64,000 nucleotides of DNA from the NCBI RefSeq assembly GCF_015291665.1, contig NZ_CP030048.1:6669501-6733500 (forward strand). The letters run 5' to 3'. Origin of the DNA: Bradyrhizobium sp. CCBAU 53338 (lineage in GTDB: Bacteria > Pseudomonadota > Alphaproteobacteria > Rhizobiales > Xanthobacteraceae). The stretch's first letter is position 1; every line of letters starts with the position of its first letter. Under the pieces are notes generated by a model. That model saw nothing but the letters and a program-made list of their open reading frames with translations, ran no database searches and had not been told where the DNA came from. A program made the position numbers and the translations under genes. Below, one piece after another: positions 17,716 to 26,014 of the stretch.

Positions 17716-18300
17716 ATGACGAGACGGTTGCGCGATCCAGACGCTAGCAAGGCGTTGGATCGTCAGTTGGACATCGAGCTTCAGGACACCTTTCCGGCCA
17801 GTGACCCGTTGAAGATCACGCGGTTCGCCGTTCCGGTGTACGAGCCGCACTCGAGAAAGGTGAGGTTGACGCCGCCCCTTAAGGGCCGGCCACCGGCTCG
17901 CTCCAACGGCAAAGGAAGGGGTCTAACCATGAGCAGGAAAAGCACGGCAGACCGTGTCAGGATCAAGCGGGCCTATGAACCGCCCACCTCCGAAGACGGA
18001 ACCCGAGTCCTCATTGACCGGCTGTGGCCACGCGGAGTGATGAAGGCGAATGCCGCGATTGATGAATGGATGAAGGCGATAGCGCCCAGCACGGAGCTGC
18101 GGAAATGGTTCGGACATTCTCCCGAGCGTTGGCCGGAGTTTCGGCGGCGCTATCGGTCGGAAATCCGGCAGCATCCCGCCGAGCTCCAGCGATTGCGAGA
18201 ACTTGCGCAGGACGGACCGATCACGCTCGTCTATGCCGCACATGACGACGCACACAACGACGCGGTGGTGTTGAGAGATCTACTTCTCAAAAGAAGCTGA
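17716..18300 (+). CDS. DUF488 (YeaO-like) protein with an in-frame N-terminal small-protein extension
   Basis: The C-terminal part is a DUF488 domain: VRIKRAYEPPTSEDGTRVLI, then DRLWPRG, the WFGHSPERWPEF region and ITLVYAAHDDAHNDAVVL. A well-placed start, ATG 17929 with AAGGAAGGGG upstream, would give the normal ~123-residue DUF488 protein. The same frame is open to ATG 17716 and there encodes a separate-looking module (LDRQLDIELQDTFPASDP) that resembles a family of short alphaproteobacterial proteins. Either the two genes have become fused, or the first is translated as a ~70-residue leader with internal initiation. Function unknown. Confidence 0.75.
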   Translation: MTRRLRDPDASKALDRQLDIELQDTFPASDPLKITRFAVPVYEPHSRKVRLTPPLKGRPPARSNGKGRGLTMSRKSTADRVRIKRAYEPPTSEDGTRVLIDRLWPRGVMKANAAIDEWMKAIAPSTELRKWFGHSPERWPEFRRRYRSEIRQHPAELQRLRELAQDGPITLVYAAHDDAHNDAVVLRDLLLKRS

Positions 18301-18779
18301 ATGGAGATGTGACGCAACTAAAGGCGCATTCTCGATCATTTTCCTTCACCCCGGATAAATCCCTTCGGTCAAACTCGATTATGCAGGAACAGTGGAAGCG
18401 TCGGGGGCGAACTCTTTTGATCGATTGGAGATAGACGATGACTTTGGAATGCAATTTGAACATCTCACGGCGCGAGACATCGGCGCCGATCTCGGGGCGG
18501 CAACAGATGGTGGCCAACGCACGGAGCGTTTTCGCCGCCTCGACGCAAAAGACGGTCCTGCATAAGCAGTGGCAGCGCCGATGGACTGCGGCACGCAGCG
18601 TGTGGGGGCCATGCTGTTGGCTCTGGAGTTGGGCGGAACGAATTGGCGAACCACGGTGATGGTGTCGGCCACGGCCTTCATGCTCGCCCGAGGCGGCGAC
18701 ATGCTTGACGATCATTGAGCGGGATCGCTCGGCCGGCCCATGTTCCGGGAGCGCCCGGCAGATTTGGAGGAGGAGAGCA
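18301..18779. other. Region between the DUF488 gene and sdhB with one possible short frame
   Basis: A 57-codon frame at 18392-18565 (plus strand, GTG start after AGGAAC) reads VEASGANSFDRLEIDDDFGM and onward, with an Asp/Gly/Ala-rich tail. It looks weakly coding but is not recognised. Nothing else in this stretch is convincing, and no sdhA remnant can be seen. Confidence 0.25.
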
Positions 18780-19619
18780 GTGATCATTCGGCGTTCCGAC
18801 GAGATGCCTCATATCACGCTGCTGAAGCGCTTCCCGGTGCCCAGGAACTTCGGCGTATCCGCCGGATCCCGCATTGGAAAGGGACGAAATTGGCCAAAGC
18901 CAAGCGGTGCGGTCCGGATCAAACGATTTGACGTCTATCGCTATGATCCGGACTCTGACGCAAATCCGCGCATCGATACCTTCCACGTCGATCTCGACGA
19001 TTGCGGCCCGATGGTGCTCGATGCGCTCATCTGGATCAAGAACAGGGTCGATTCGAGCCTCACTTTCCGCCGCTCGTGTCGGGAGGGCGTCTGCGGCTCC
19101 TGCGCGATGAACATAGACGGTACGAACTGGCTGGCCTGCACGAGGTTCATTTCCGATCTGGCCATGCCAGGGACGATCTATCCGCTGGCGAACATGAGGA
19201 TCATCAAGGATCTGGTGCCCGATCTCACTCACCTGTTTGCCCAACACAGCCTGGTTGAACCCTGGCTCCACTCCAAGACGCCCGATCCCGAACGCGAGCG
19301 GCGTCAATCGCCGGAGGAGCGCCACAGGCTCGACGGCCTCTACGAATGCATTCTGTGCTTCTGCTGCACCTCGAGCTGTCCGAGCCACTGGTGGAACGGC
19401 GACCGTTTTCTTGGTCCTGCGGTACTTCTTCAGGCGAACCGCTGGCTTGCGGACAGCCGCGATGAGGCGACTGGCGAGCGGCTCGACGATCTCGAAGATC
19501 CATTCCGACTTTATCGCTGCCATACCATTCTCAACTGCACGCGGACTTGTCCCAAGGGACTAAACCCCGGAAAAGCGATCGCCGAGATCAAAAAGATGCT
19601 GATCGAACGCCGCAGTTAA
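18780..19619 (+). CDS. sdhB: Succinate dehydrogenase iron-sulfur subunit
   Basis: A 279-residue protein with the three SdhB iron-sulfur sites. The [2Fe-2S] site is CREGVCGSC plus a later Cys in WLAC; the [4Fe-4S]/[3Fe-4S] sites are [20 protein letters not shown] and [17 protein letters not shown]. It carries electrons from SdhA flavin to quinone. GTG 18780 is preceded by GGAGGAGGAG; ATG 18804 is an alternative. The N-terminus is longer than usual by about 30 residues. It is followed by sdhC and sdhD, but sdhA is absent. Confidence 0.92.
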   Translation: MIIRRSDEMPHITLLKRFPVPRNFGVSAGSRIGKGRNWPKPSGAVRIKRFDVYRYDPDSDANPRIDTFHVDLDDCGPMVLDALIWIKNRVDSSLTFRRSCREGVCGSCAMNIDGTNWLACTRFISDLAMPGTIYPLANMRIIKDLVPDLTHLFAQHSLVEPWLHSKTPDPERERRQSPEERHRLDGLYECILCFCCTSSCPSHWWNGDRFLGPAVLLQANRWLADSRDEATGERLDDLEDPFRLYRCHTILNCTRTCPKGLNPGKAIAEIKKMLIERRS

Positions 19620-19640
19620 CGACAGAGAGAGGATCGGTCC

Positions 19641-20051
19641 ATGCCAAGCATTCCAACGGATCGCCCAAGGCCAATGTCGCCCAACATCCAGATCTACAGG
19701 CCACAGCTCACCTCGGTCCTGTCGATCGCAAACAGAATGACCGGCATTGCGCTAGGCGCTTATGCGGTCGCAATGGTCGTCTGGCTGATTTCGATAGCGG
19801 CCGGACCGACCACCTATGCCACGGTCCAATCGTTCATCGGGTCATGGCTCGGCCAGATCCTACTGTTGGGGTGCACGTTCTCCTTCTTTCTGCACCTTTG
19901 CGGCGGCATCCGGCACCTCGTCTGGGACGCGGGGCAGGGCTTCAGTCTCGGCGCGATCTACGCTTCCGGATGGACGGTGGTAGCGGCAAGCGTAATGCTG
20001 ACGGCTCTCACGTGGGTCGTGGGAATCACCTTGGCGGGACACGGCAGATGA
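19641..20051 (+). CDS. sdhC: Succinate dehydrogenase cytochrome b556 subunit
   Basis: A 136-residue, three-helix membrane anchor. RPQLTSVLSIANRMTGIAL near the N-terminus is the SdhC quinone-site signature (Ser and Arg), and HLCGGIRHLVWD carries the haem b His. It starts 21 bases after sdhB and overlaps sdhD by ATGA. Confidence 0.9.
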   Translation: MPSIPTDRPRPMSPNIQIYRPQLTSVLSIANRMTGIALGAYAVAMVVWLISIAAGPTTYATVQSFIGSWLGQILLLGCTFSFFLHLCGGIRHLVWDAGQGFSLGAIYASGWTVVAASVMLTALTWVVGITLAGHGR

Positions 20052-20434
20052 GTAGGACCGAGATGCGTTCACCGCTCGGCAAGGCGCTGGGACTGGGCTC
20101 CGCTCGGGAAGGGGTGGAAAATTGGTTGCTTGAACGCGTCTCGGCTATTGCACTCCTCCCGCTCACCTTGTGGTTCACGGTCTCAACCGTCATGCACGCG
20201 GGCGACGACTACGGGACGGTGGTGGCCTGGCTCAAGATGCCCGTCACGACGACGCTGATGACCTTGCTTCTGGTGGCGCTGTTCCATCATACCGCGCTTG
20301 GCCTCCAGGTCGTGATCGAAGATTATGTTCACTCTTGGATCAAGCTTCCCGCGCTGCTCGGAATGCGCCTGGGCTGCCTAGCGTTGGTGGTCGCAGGGCT
20401 CGTAGCGACGCTGAAGGTCGCCTTTGGAGTTTGA
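20048..20434 (+). CDS. sdhD: Succinate dehydrogenase membrane anchor subunit
   Basis: A 128-residue, three-helix protein. GLGSAREGVENWLLERVSAI is the conserved N-terminal segment, and FHHTALGLQVVIEDYVH contains the second haem b His and the Asp-Tyr pair near the quinone site. ATG 20048 lies in an ATGA overlap with sdhC. Confidence 0.88.
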   Translation: MSRTEMRSPLGKALGLGSAREGVENWLLERVSAIALLPLTLWFTVSTVMHAGDDYGTVVAWLKMPVTTTLMTLLLVALFHHTALGLQVVIEDYVHSWIKLPALLGMRLGCLALVVAGLVATLKVAFGV

Positions 20435-20533
20435 GATGAACCGGATCGCACGTTTTAGACAGATATCGACGGACGCTCTGACACGAATGCGGATCAAGGA
20501 TGTTAGAGTCCCTAATAGGCGCCTCAGCCGTCA

Positions 20534-20977
20534 ATGATTGTTGAAGCAATCCTGCCTGTCGCTCGTGAGCGGCTCATCACTCTGGGCGACAGGGCTTCGC
20601 TCGTTGACGCAGCAAGGCTCCTGCGCGACGTCGAAGTGGATATCGTCGTCGTACGCAAAGCCGACGAAACGTTGGCGGGCGTCATCACCAAGACGGACGT
20701 TGTTCGCCAAATCAGCCATTGCCAGGGAGCTTCTTGCATGGCAGCGGCTTCGGCCGTCATGACCAAGGCGGTCGTCTATTGCCGTCCCAATGACTTGCTG
20801 AGTGACGTCTGGTCGCGGATGAAGGAACGGCATCTGAAGAACGTCCCGATTCTGGATCCGGGCTCCCGACCGATAGGCGTGCTCAACGCGCGGGATGCGC
20901 TCGAGGCGCTCCTCGGAGAGCTTGAATATCAGGAGGTCCTGCTGCGGGACTACGTGATGTGCGTTGGCTATCACTAA
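20534..20977 (+). CDS. Tandem CBS-domain protein
   Basis: A 147-residue protein made of two CBS motifs (LITLGDRASLVDAARLLRDV with VVVRKADETLAGVITKTDVV; then VVYCRPNDLLSDVWSRMKER with VPILDPGSRPIGVLNARDAL). Such stand-alone pairs bind adenine nucleotides and sense energy state; the partner is unknown. It follows sdhD by 100 bases. A 33-codon frame (20436-20537) bridges the gap and overlaps this start, so the genes may be translationally coupled. Confidence 0.85.
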   Translation: MIVEAILPVARERLITLGDRASLVDAARLLRDVEVDIVVVRKADETLAGVITKTDVVRQISHCQGASCMAAASAVMTKAVVYCRPNDLLSDVWSRMKERHLKNVPILDPGSRPIGVLNARDALEALLGELEYQEVLLRDYVMCVGYH

Positions 20978-21044
20978 CGGCGAGTGATCTTGCCCCAGCC
21001 GCTAGGGAGGGGCTCCGTTTCCGCCGAGAACAGGGAGTGTTGAA

Positions 21045-21392
21045 ATGACCGATACGATGTATCCGCCCTCGTCACGCGAACTTGCCGAAAAGCGCCGAGA
21101 CCTCGCGCCGGAGACCGAAAAGGCATTCCAGGCCTTTAGCCGCCAAGTGTTCGCCGACGGGGCGCTGCCGTCGAAGACCAAGCAGCTGATTGCAGTTGCA
21201 GTGGCCCACGTAACGCAGTGCCCCTACTGCATCAAGGGACATACGAAAGCTGCGCTCCGCCAAGGCGCGACGCGCCAGGAACTGATGGAAGCAATTTGGG
21301 TCGCAGCCGAGATGCGCGCCGGCGGCGCCTATGCCCATAGCGCCCTCGCATTGGCGGCTATGGACGAAGTGGAAAATCGGGCCAAGTCCTGA
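21045..21392 (+). CDS. Carboxymuconolactone decarboxylase-family (AhpD-like) protein
   Basis: A 115-residue helical protein with the CMD/AhpD redox motif CPYCIKGH preceded by KQLIAVAVAHVTQ. This Cys-x2-Cys-x3-His pattern marks alkylhydroperoxidase-type members rather than the lactone decarboxylase. The likely role is thiol-based peroxide defence. A clear ribosome site (GGGAGTG) precedes ATG 21045. It stands alone. Confidence 0.85.
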   Translation: MTDTMYPPSSRELAEKRRDLAPETEKAFQAFSRQVFADGALPSKTKQLIAVAVAHVTQCPYCIKGHTKAALRQGATRQELMEAIWVAAEMRAGGAYAHSALALAAMDEVENRAKS

Positions 21393-21479
21393 AGACCGGC
21401 GCTCGCGCGGAACCAGCCGGCAGCAACTGCCAGCGAGACCGTCGCACCCCGCTTTCCCTCGGCGCCTACCGCGCGATGG

Positions 21480-22301
21480 TTATGGATCCTTTTGCCCGAC
21501 CATGTAAATGGCGCTCAGGTTTGCCCGATAGCGCTCGAACACCCATCGCATGGCCATGACCCGGTCGCGCGCCGCATCGTCTTTCAAGAGATTCTTTGCC
21601 AGCCTCAAGGCTCCAAGAATGCCCTCGTCCTCGATCAGCCGAAGCGGCCGTAGCAGGTGCATCGGCGCATGGCCGAGGGCAACAACACGAAATCCGCCGC
21701 TTTGCAGGAGGGATTTCCATTCCTGACTGCGTAGCGGCCGGGCGCCGATGTGGATGACCGAGGAGAGTGCCCGATTGATCTCGCCCTGGCGCTCGGACGG
21801 CATGTCGTCAGGGACGATAGCGAGTTCGTGAATGCCGTACCGCCCGCCCGGACGCAGCAGCCGGAACGCCTCAGCCACGATCCGTCGCTTGTGCTCCGCG
21901 GTCTGCATGCTCAACATCGCCTCACCGACGACGAGCGAGGTGGACGCGGAGGGCAACTGCGTCTGGTCGGCTCGACCAACGACGACCGAAATGTGAGGAG
22001 CGGAGGGCAGTCGCCGAGCGGTCCACTGCGCCGCTTGTGCGTCACGTTCGATGGCCGTGTAGCACTGCGGTTCGTGACGCAGAATCATGCGGGCCGTGAC
22101 GCCGAGACCGGGCGCGAACTCCACCACTTCGTCCGCGGGACTAATGGCCAGGTCGTCGAGCAGCGCCCGCGTCAGTTTAAGCCCTCCTGGGCGCAACACC
22201 CGCTTGCCGAGCCGGGCAAGCAGCCAGTGTCCCGGCATCTTCGCGATTTCGAGACTGCCGCCAGGCAGATCCACATCTTGGATCGAATGAATATCGGTCA
22301 T
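21480..22301 (-). CDS. SAM-dependent class I methyltransferase
   Basis: A 273-residue protein with motif I VVEFAPGLGVTARMIL, an acidic strand end at AIERD, and motif VFRLLRPGG-like (AEAFRLLRPGGRYGIHEL). The substrate is unknown. It lies 37 bases downstream of the DUF6522 gene on the same strand, behind the NsrR-like operator at 22698, so it is probably NO-regulated. Confidence 0.8.
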   Translation of the reverse strand: MTDIHSIQDVDLPGGSLEIAKMPGHWLLARLGKRVLRPGGLKLTRALLDDLAISPADEVVEFAPGLGVTARMILRHEPQCYTAIERDAQAAQWTARRLPSAPHISVVVGRADQTQLPSASTSLVVGEAMLSMQTAEHKRRIVAEAFRLLRPGGRYGIHELAIVPDDMPSERQGEINRALSSVIHIGARPLRSQEWKSLLQSGGFRVVALGHAPMHLLRPLRLIEDEGILGALRLAKNLLKDDAARDRVMAMRWVFERYRANLSAIYMVGQKDP

Positions 22302-22338
22302 TTCCCATCTCCTGCTCGCGGTGGCAACGTCATGCCTG

Positions 22339-22668
22339 TCAGCCGGTCGCCCGCTGGGCGTCCGGGATTGGGCGGTCGCCGAAATCGATCGCCGATCTAC
22401 GAAGGAGGCGACCCGCCAAGTCCGTGATCAGCCGTGCGCGGCGGCTCCGGCAAAAGAAGGTGAGGCGAAACTCACCTTCGTCCTCCCCGATCCCGCGCTC
22501 GCAGACGCTCGTGATTTGTCCCTCGCGCATCAGGACCGGCACGCTGGTTACCGGCACGTGCAAAAGCTCGCCAATGAGTGCGGCGTCCACAAGAAACGTG
22601 TTGTCGCTGAACTCTATGACGCGATCGGATGGTGCTTGGGATTGGGCATCCTGGAGGCTCTCGATCAT
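22339..22668 (-). CDS. DUF6522 family protein
   Basis: A 109-residue protein with the pattern VIEFSDNTFLVDAALIGELL, HVPVTSVPVLMREGQITSVC and FRLTFFCRSRRARLIT, matching my recollection of DUF6522, a family found beside denitrification and NO-response genes. ATG 22668 is chosen because AAGGAG lies eight bases upstream; a GTG at 22692 has none. It is the first gene of a two-gene operon with the methyltransferase, divergent from the DUF2249 gene at 22742. It may act as a redox or metal sensor, but this is unproven. Confidence 0.65.
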   Translation of the reverse strand: MIESLQDAQSQAPSDRVIEFSDNTFLVDAALIGELLHVPVTSVPVLMREGQITSVCERGIGEDEGEFRLTFFCRSRRARLITDLAGRLLRRSAIDFGDRPIPDAQRATG

Positions 22669-22697
22669 CGAAGATTCTCCTTGTCGGTTCACGCTAA

Positions 22698-22720
22698 AAG
22701 ATATATCTTATATATATCTT
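22698..22720. promoter_or_regulatory. NsrR-type operator in a divergent promoter
   Basis: Two exact inverted half-sites, AAGATATAT and ATATATCTT, are separated by five bases. This agrees at about 19 of 23 positions with the enterobacterial NsrR consensus as I recall it (AAGATGYAT/ATRCATCTT). It lies 30 bases left of the DUF6522 start and 22 bases right-to-start of the DUF2249 gene at 22742, overlapping the expected core promoters. An NsrR homologue is encoded 1.3 kb away. Confidence 0.7.
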
Positions 22721-22741
22721 TGAAGAAGGGAGTGTCAAGCG

Positions 22742-23506
22742 ATGTCCGCGTCTGTCCAGTCGGAAGCCCGAACGTTGGCGCGGGCGGTCCGCGCTACGAA
22801 GCTTCGGGCCAAGCCGAGGTCACGGAGCGCAAGAGTCTCCAATAGCAATCTTCGTCCGACTCTCTCGACGGCCGAGCTCGCGTTCCGCATCTACGCGTCA
22901 TTTCGCGCCCATCCACACATATGCAACGTGCTGACGCATATTTCATGCGCCAAGTGGAGCGAGGTGGAACGGTCCATCAGCTCTATTCTCGATCCGGCGA
23001 CGACAACCGATGAACTTTCTCCGCTTGGGAGGAACATCGTCGATCTGATGGTCGCCGAGCGGGGGATCACTGGAAACATCCTGAAGCCCCATTTCCAAGC
23101 GGTCTTGCATAGGCTTCTCGATCCGCCCCAGTCGGAGCGGCTGATCCGCCATATCGAGGCTCTGTTTCGCGACCTCGAATGGAAGGCCCAACATCCCGCG
23201 CAGCCGCCAGCGCCGAGCACATCTTCTGAGAAGTCCGAAGTGTCAGAGTTGAATTGCAGTGAACGCGTCATCAACGTTGCGGACATCGATCCGCAATACC
23301 GTCATGCGATCCTCTCTCGCCTGTTCGAGCATCTGGCTCCGGATGACTCGATGCAGATCGTGGTAGATCACGATCCGAGGCGACTGCGGCTGCAACTCGA
23401 GGCGCGCCATGGCTCGCGATGCGGTTGGTCCTATCTAGAAACGGGACCGGATGTCTGGCGCGTTCGCCTCCGCCTGCTCGGTCGTGGGAGCGAAGATCAT
23501 GGCTGA
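22742..23506 (+). CDS. Two-part protein: unknown N-terminal domain plus C-terminal DUF2249
   Basis: A 254-residue protein. A basic Ser/Arg-rich leader (1-40) is followed by a helical domain of about 130 residues with no family I recognise. The C-terminal DUF2249 domain has VINVADIDPQYRHAILSRLF, MQIVVDHDPRRLRLQLEARH and WSYLETGPDVWRVRL. DUF2249 domains commonly accompany nitrite/NO reduction genes. ATG 22742 follows AAGGGAG, and the NsrR-like operator lies directly upstream. It is the first of three overlapping genes. Confidence 0.7.
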   Translation: MSASVQSEARTLARAVRATKLRAKPRSRSARVSNSNLRPTLSTAELAFRIYASFRAHPHICNVLTHISCAKWSEVERSISSILDPATTTDELSPLGRNIVDLMVAERGITGNILKPHFQAVLHRLLDPPQSERLIRHIEALFRDLEWKAQHPAQPPAPSTSSEKSEVSELNCSERVINVADIDPQYRHAILSRLFEHLAPDDSMQIVVDHDPRRLRLQLEARHGSRCGWSYLETGPDVWRVRLRLLGRGSEDHG

Positions 23507-23720
23507 TCCGTCAATCTCGAGCTGGAGACGTTTCGGTCAGCTATTCACGGTGGATGCCACGTCGCGCTGGCCCCGTGACGGCCGACGCTCGCGCGCGGAA
23601 AGGCTGGAAATCATCTCCTGCGTCGCCGCGACCGGGATGAGCGAGTGCTCCGCATGGATCGTCCCGATACTTGAGCGCACGATTGAAGAGGACCCGACAA
23701 TGGAGAAGCGCAAATGTTGA
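23499..23720 (+). CDS. Small protein of unknown function, 73 residues
   Basis: It starts at ATG 23499 inside the end of the upstream gene (ATGGCTGA overlap), so translation is coupled. The product has SSWRRFGQLFTVDATSRWPR and ISCVAATGMSECSAWIVPIL, with two Cys. No family is recognised. Its place between two overlapping genes under the NsrR-like operator implies a part in the NO response. Confidence 0.55.
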   Translation: MADPSISSWRRFGQLFTVDATSRWPRDGRRSRAERLEIISCVAATGMSECSAWIVPILERTIEEDPTMEKRKC

Positions 23721-23950
23721 GCAATTCCCATCACCATGTAAATCCAGCGAACGAGGCGGAACGGACCTATCTCGAGTCGCTCATCCGCGAGGATTTTGAG
23801 CGATGTCACTCCGGCGAAACACTGGATGATGTCAAACGCCGGGCATCGTTTTCCAAAGAAGACAAGGGACTTCTACGGGATTGGATGGCGGTAGCTGCGA
23901 CGCGAGCGGCCGACGAGCAGGCAGGATCGCCAGCCAGGCTGGCTGCCTGA
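23714..23950 (+). CDS. Small acidic helical protein, 78 residues
   Basis: It starts at ATG 23714 and overlaps the previous stop (ATGTTGA). The sequence is mostly helical and charged (ESLIREDFERCHSGETLDDV, KRRASFSKEDKGLLRDWMAV). No family is recognised. It is the last gene of the NsrR-like operon and converges with nsrR at 23976. Confidence 0.55.
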   Translation: MLSNSHHHVNPANEAERTYLESLIREDFERCHSGETLDDVKRRASFSKEDKGLLRDWMAVAATRAADEQAGSPARLAA

Positions 23951-23975
23951 TCGGCGCGCCGGAACGGATTGTCGG

Positions 23976-24404
23976 TCATGCTGCGGGTCGGACGCCAAAG
24001 TCCTTGGGCCTGAGCATCAGGTCGGCGAGCGTGTACTTGTCAAGCACCGCATTGAACGCATCGAGCCCCTCGTGGAAGATGCCGCGCAACCGGCAACTGC
24101 GTGTGATGATGCATTGGTTTCCCTTAGCAAAGCATTCGACCAGTGCGAAATCGGGTTCGGTAGCGCGGACGACGTCGCCCAAGCCTATCCTGTGCGGCGG
24201 CTTTGCCAGCGTCAGTCCGCCGGAGCGGCCACGCACGGCCTTCAAGAAGCCGGCCCGCGTCAGGGTGTTCGTGATCTTCATGAGGTGCGCGCGCGAGATC
24301 TTGTAGACCTCGGACACTTCCTCGATGGTGATCAGGCGGTCGTCATGGGCCGCCGCGTACATTAGCAGCCTGAGCGCGTAGTCGGTAAAATTCGTCAGTC
24401 GCAT
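23976..24404 (-). CDS. nsrR: Rrf2-family NO-sensing repressor, NsrR type
   Basis: A 142-residue Rrf2 regulator. MRLTNFTDYALRLLMYAAAH is the diagnostic N-terminus, and the wing and recognition helix are in ISRAHLMKITNTLTRAGFLK with VRGRSGGLTLAKPP. Three cysteines in CFAKGNQC and IITRSC are spaced like the iron-sulfur ligands of NsrR. NO damages the cluster and releases DNA. A weak half-site match (AAGGTATAC) lies about 45 bases upstream of its start, so it may regulate itself. Likely targets are the operators at 22698 and 26506. Confidence 0.85.
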   Translation of the reverse strand: MRLTNFTDYALRLLMYAAAHDDRLITIEEVSEVYKISRAHLMKITNTLTRAGFLKAVRGRSGGLTLAKPPHRIGLGDVVRATEPDFALVECFAKGNQCIITRSCRLRGIFHEGLDAFNAVLDKYTLADLMLRPKDFGVRPAA

Positions 24405-24538
24405 GCGGATCCCAAATTGAATAAATCAGCGGCACGGAGAAAACCAAAGGTATACATAATCTCGATGTTTTGCAATTTGCAGGGCTTCCATTTGCAGCGC
24501 CGACCGGCTCGCGATGCCGGTAGCCTCCACAAAATCGA

Positions 24539-24775
24539 TCACAGCTTGCGCAGGAGGCGGTGCAACAAGGCGTTAAAGCGCCTCTCATCCTTTGGGGCGC
24601 TTCGACGGAGGATGACGCAGGCCTTGCCGGCGATGCGGCAGGCGGCGTCTACCTCGCCGGCATCGGCAAGCTTTTGCAAAGCATCAAGCAAGAGCAAGTT
24701 GATCTGCTCGTGCGGCGAGATGAGGGGAGCCAGCGCGGAATAGTTGAGGCCGGGACTGACGGAGGCCCGCGTCAT
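24539..24775 (-). CDS. Small helical protein of unknown function, 78 residues
   Basis: It starts at ATG 24775 in an ATGA overlap with the DUF59 gene. Two helices are evident: PHEQINLLLLDALQKLADAG and DAACRIAGKACVILRRSAPK, ending in a Leu/Arg-rich amphipathic tail. It resembles no family I know. It is the last gene of the DUF2249-DUF59 operon and may be an adaptor. Confidence 0.6.
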   Translation of the reverse strand: MTRASVSPGLNYSALAPLISPHEQINLLLLDALQKLADAGEVDAACRIAGKACVILRRSAPKDERRFNALLHRLLRKL

Positions 24776-25071
24776 CGACCGCCCCCTAGGTAGTTCTTTG
24801 CCGCCTGGCTCATCACGACCGGAGCCCACGGGGGATCATAGGTAAGCTGGACATCGGCCCAATGAACCCCGGCGACGGACTGCGCTGCCTCTCCGGCACC
24901 GTCCCTGAGATAATTGGTGGCGGGGCAGCCCCTCGTCGTCGTGGTCATGGAGATTCGGGCCACACCGTCGTCCGCGATGGCAACATCGTAGACTAGCCCG
25001 AGATCGACGATATTGATCACCTGGCGAAGCGCCGTGCGCACCCGCTCGACCAGATCGCCGGCGACTTTCAT
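24772..25071 (-). CDS. DUF59 iron-sulfur assembly protein (PaaD/SufT-like)
   Basis: A 99-residue MIP18/DUF59 protein. It has IVDLGLVYDVAIADDGVARI, then the conserved Cys motif TTRGCPATNYL, and ends in VQLTYDPPWAP. These proteins help mature or repair iron-sulfur clusters. The usual DPE loop is altered (VINIVDLG replaces DPExxxxIVDLG), unlike its paralogue at 29026, which keeps IDPELG. It overlaps the DUF2249 gene by ATGA. Confidence 0.8.
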   Translation of the reverse strand: MKVAGDLVERVRTALRQVINIVDLGLVYDVAIADDGVARISMTTTTRGCPATNYLRDGAGEAAQSVAGVHWADVQLTYDPPWAPVVMSQAAKNYLGGGR

Positions 25072-25595
25072 TCGGCCGCCTCCCTTTGGGCGCCCTTACG
25101 TATCAGGAGCTTGTACGTCGTCTGATCCGTCTCGAACCCGCCCAGCCATTCGAATCCTCGCTTGCCGAGTTCCGGCAGCAGGAATACCGGCTCGCGGCAC
25201 AGAAGAGCACACAATACCTCGCCCGGCTGCAAGTCTTCGACGGCCGCAAGCGTGCGCACCATTGGCTCCGGCGGATCGAGATCGCGATTATCAAGCAGGC
25301 GCACGGGCTCGGGCCATCTCGAAGCGGCAACGCCGTCCGGTGTCGGCTGAGCGTCAGCGGCTTGAACGTGCGGAGTGAACAGCACTTCCCAATCGCCGCC
25401 ACCGATCTCTTTTGCGGCATGGTCGAATCCCTTCTTACCCAGCACCGTGTAGAGCGGCACCGGCTCGAACGTCGCCAGCAAGCGGAGCGCCTGTCCAGCG
25501 CTGAGGCCGTTGACGGCCTGCATGATGGCCGAGAAGGGTTCGCCGCCGGAGCGCAGAATCGGCCGTACGTCGAGTTCGTAAGAAGCTTGCGTCAT
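25068..25595 (-). CDS. Protein with two DUF2249 domains
   Basis: A 175-residue protein. Domain 1 is LDVRPILRSGGEPFSAIMQA to WEVLFTP; domain 2 is LLDNRDLDPPEPMVRTLAAV to YKLLIRK and contains LPELGKRGFEWLGGF. DUF2249 has a small SirA/TusA-like fold and is found with denitrification genes; its biochemical role is not settled. It is coupled to the DUF59 gene by ATGA. A close paralogue pair lies at 29026-29846. Confidence 0.75.
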   Translation of the reverse strand: MTQASYELDVRPILRSGGEPFSAIMQAVNGLSAGQALRLLATFEPVPLYTVLGKKGFDHAAKEIGGGDWEVLFTPHVQAADAQPTPDGVAASRWPEPVRLLDNRDLDPPEPMVRTLAAVEDLQPGEVLCALLCREPVFLLPELGKRGFEWLGGFETDQTTYKLLIRKGAQREAAE

Positions 25596-25757
25596 ATGTC
25601 ATTCCTTCATCTTGCGGTCGTTACAGAAATGGCGCGATGCAGCCGCGGCCATGCAGGATGGTCGTCAGGCAACATCGCCTCCGAGTCAGCGATGACTTCT
25701 CCTCGAGATTGGACGGAGGCGAGGCGAAACAGCCTCGCTCCCGCTGCCCGGTGCCGC

Positions 25758-26012
25758 TCAGGCCGCCTTGGCGAGTTTTCCGATCTCGACGCGCCAGACG
25801 GTCGGACCGCTCTCGACATAGGTCCAGGAGAACTGCTTCGGATGTTCGGCCTCCAGTTGGTAGTAGAGCGGTTTCGGATCATGATCGTTCACGAGAATGA
25901 ACGATCCTCCGACGGCCAGTTCGTTGACGAGCTGGAAAATCTTCTGATGACGCTGAGCCGGCGGTAGCTCGCGTACATCGACGATTGAGGCGTTTGCGTT
26001 GGCACTGGACAT
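25758..26012 (-). CDS. Single-domain DUF2249 protein
   Basis: An 84-residue protein with the classic pattern IVDVRELPPAQRHQKIFQLV, FILVNDHDPKPLYYQLEAEH and FSWTYVESGPTVWRVEIGKL. It lies two bases downstream of fdxA and belongs to the same transcript behind the NsrR-like operator at 26506. A gap of 160 bases separates it from the double-domain DUF2249 gene. Confidence 0.82.
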   Translation of the reverse strand: MSSANANASIVDVRELPPAQRHQKIFQLVNELAVGGSFILVNDHDPKPLYYQLEAEHPKQFSWTYVESGPTVWRVEIGKLAKAA

Positions 26013-26014
26013 TC

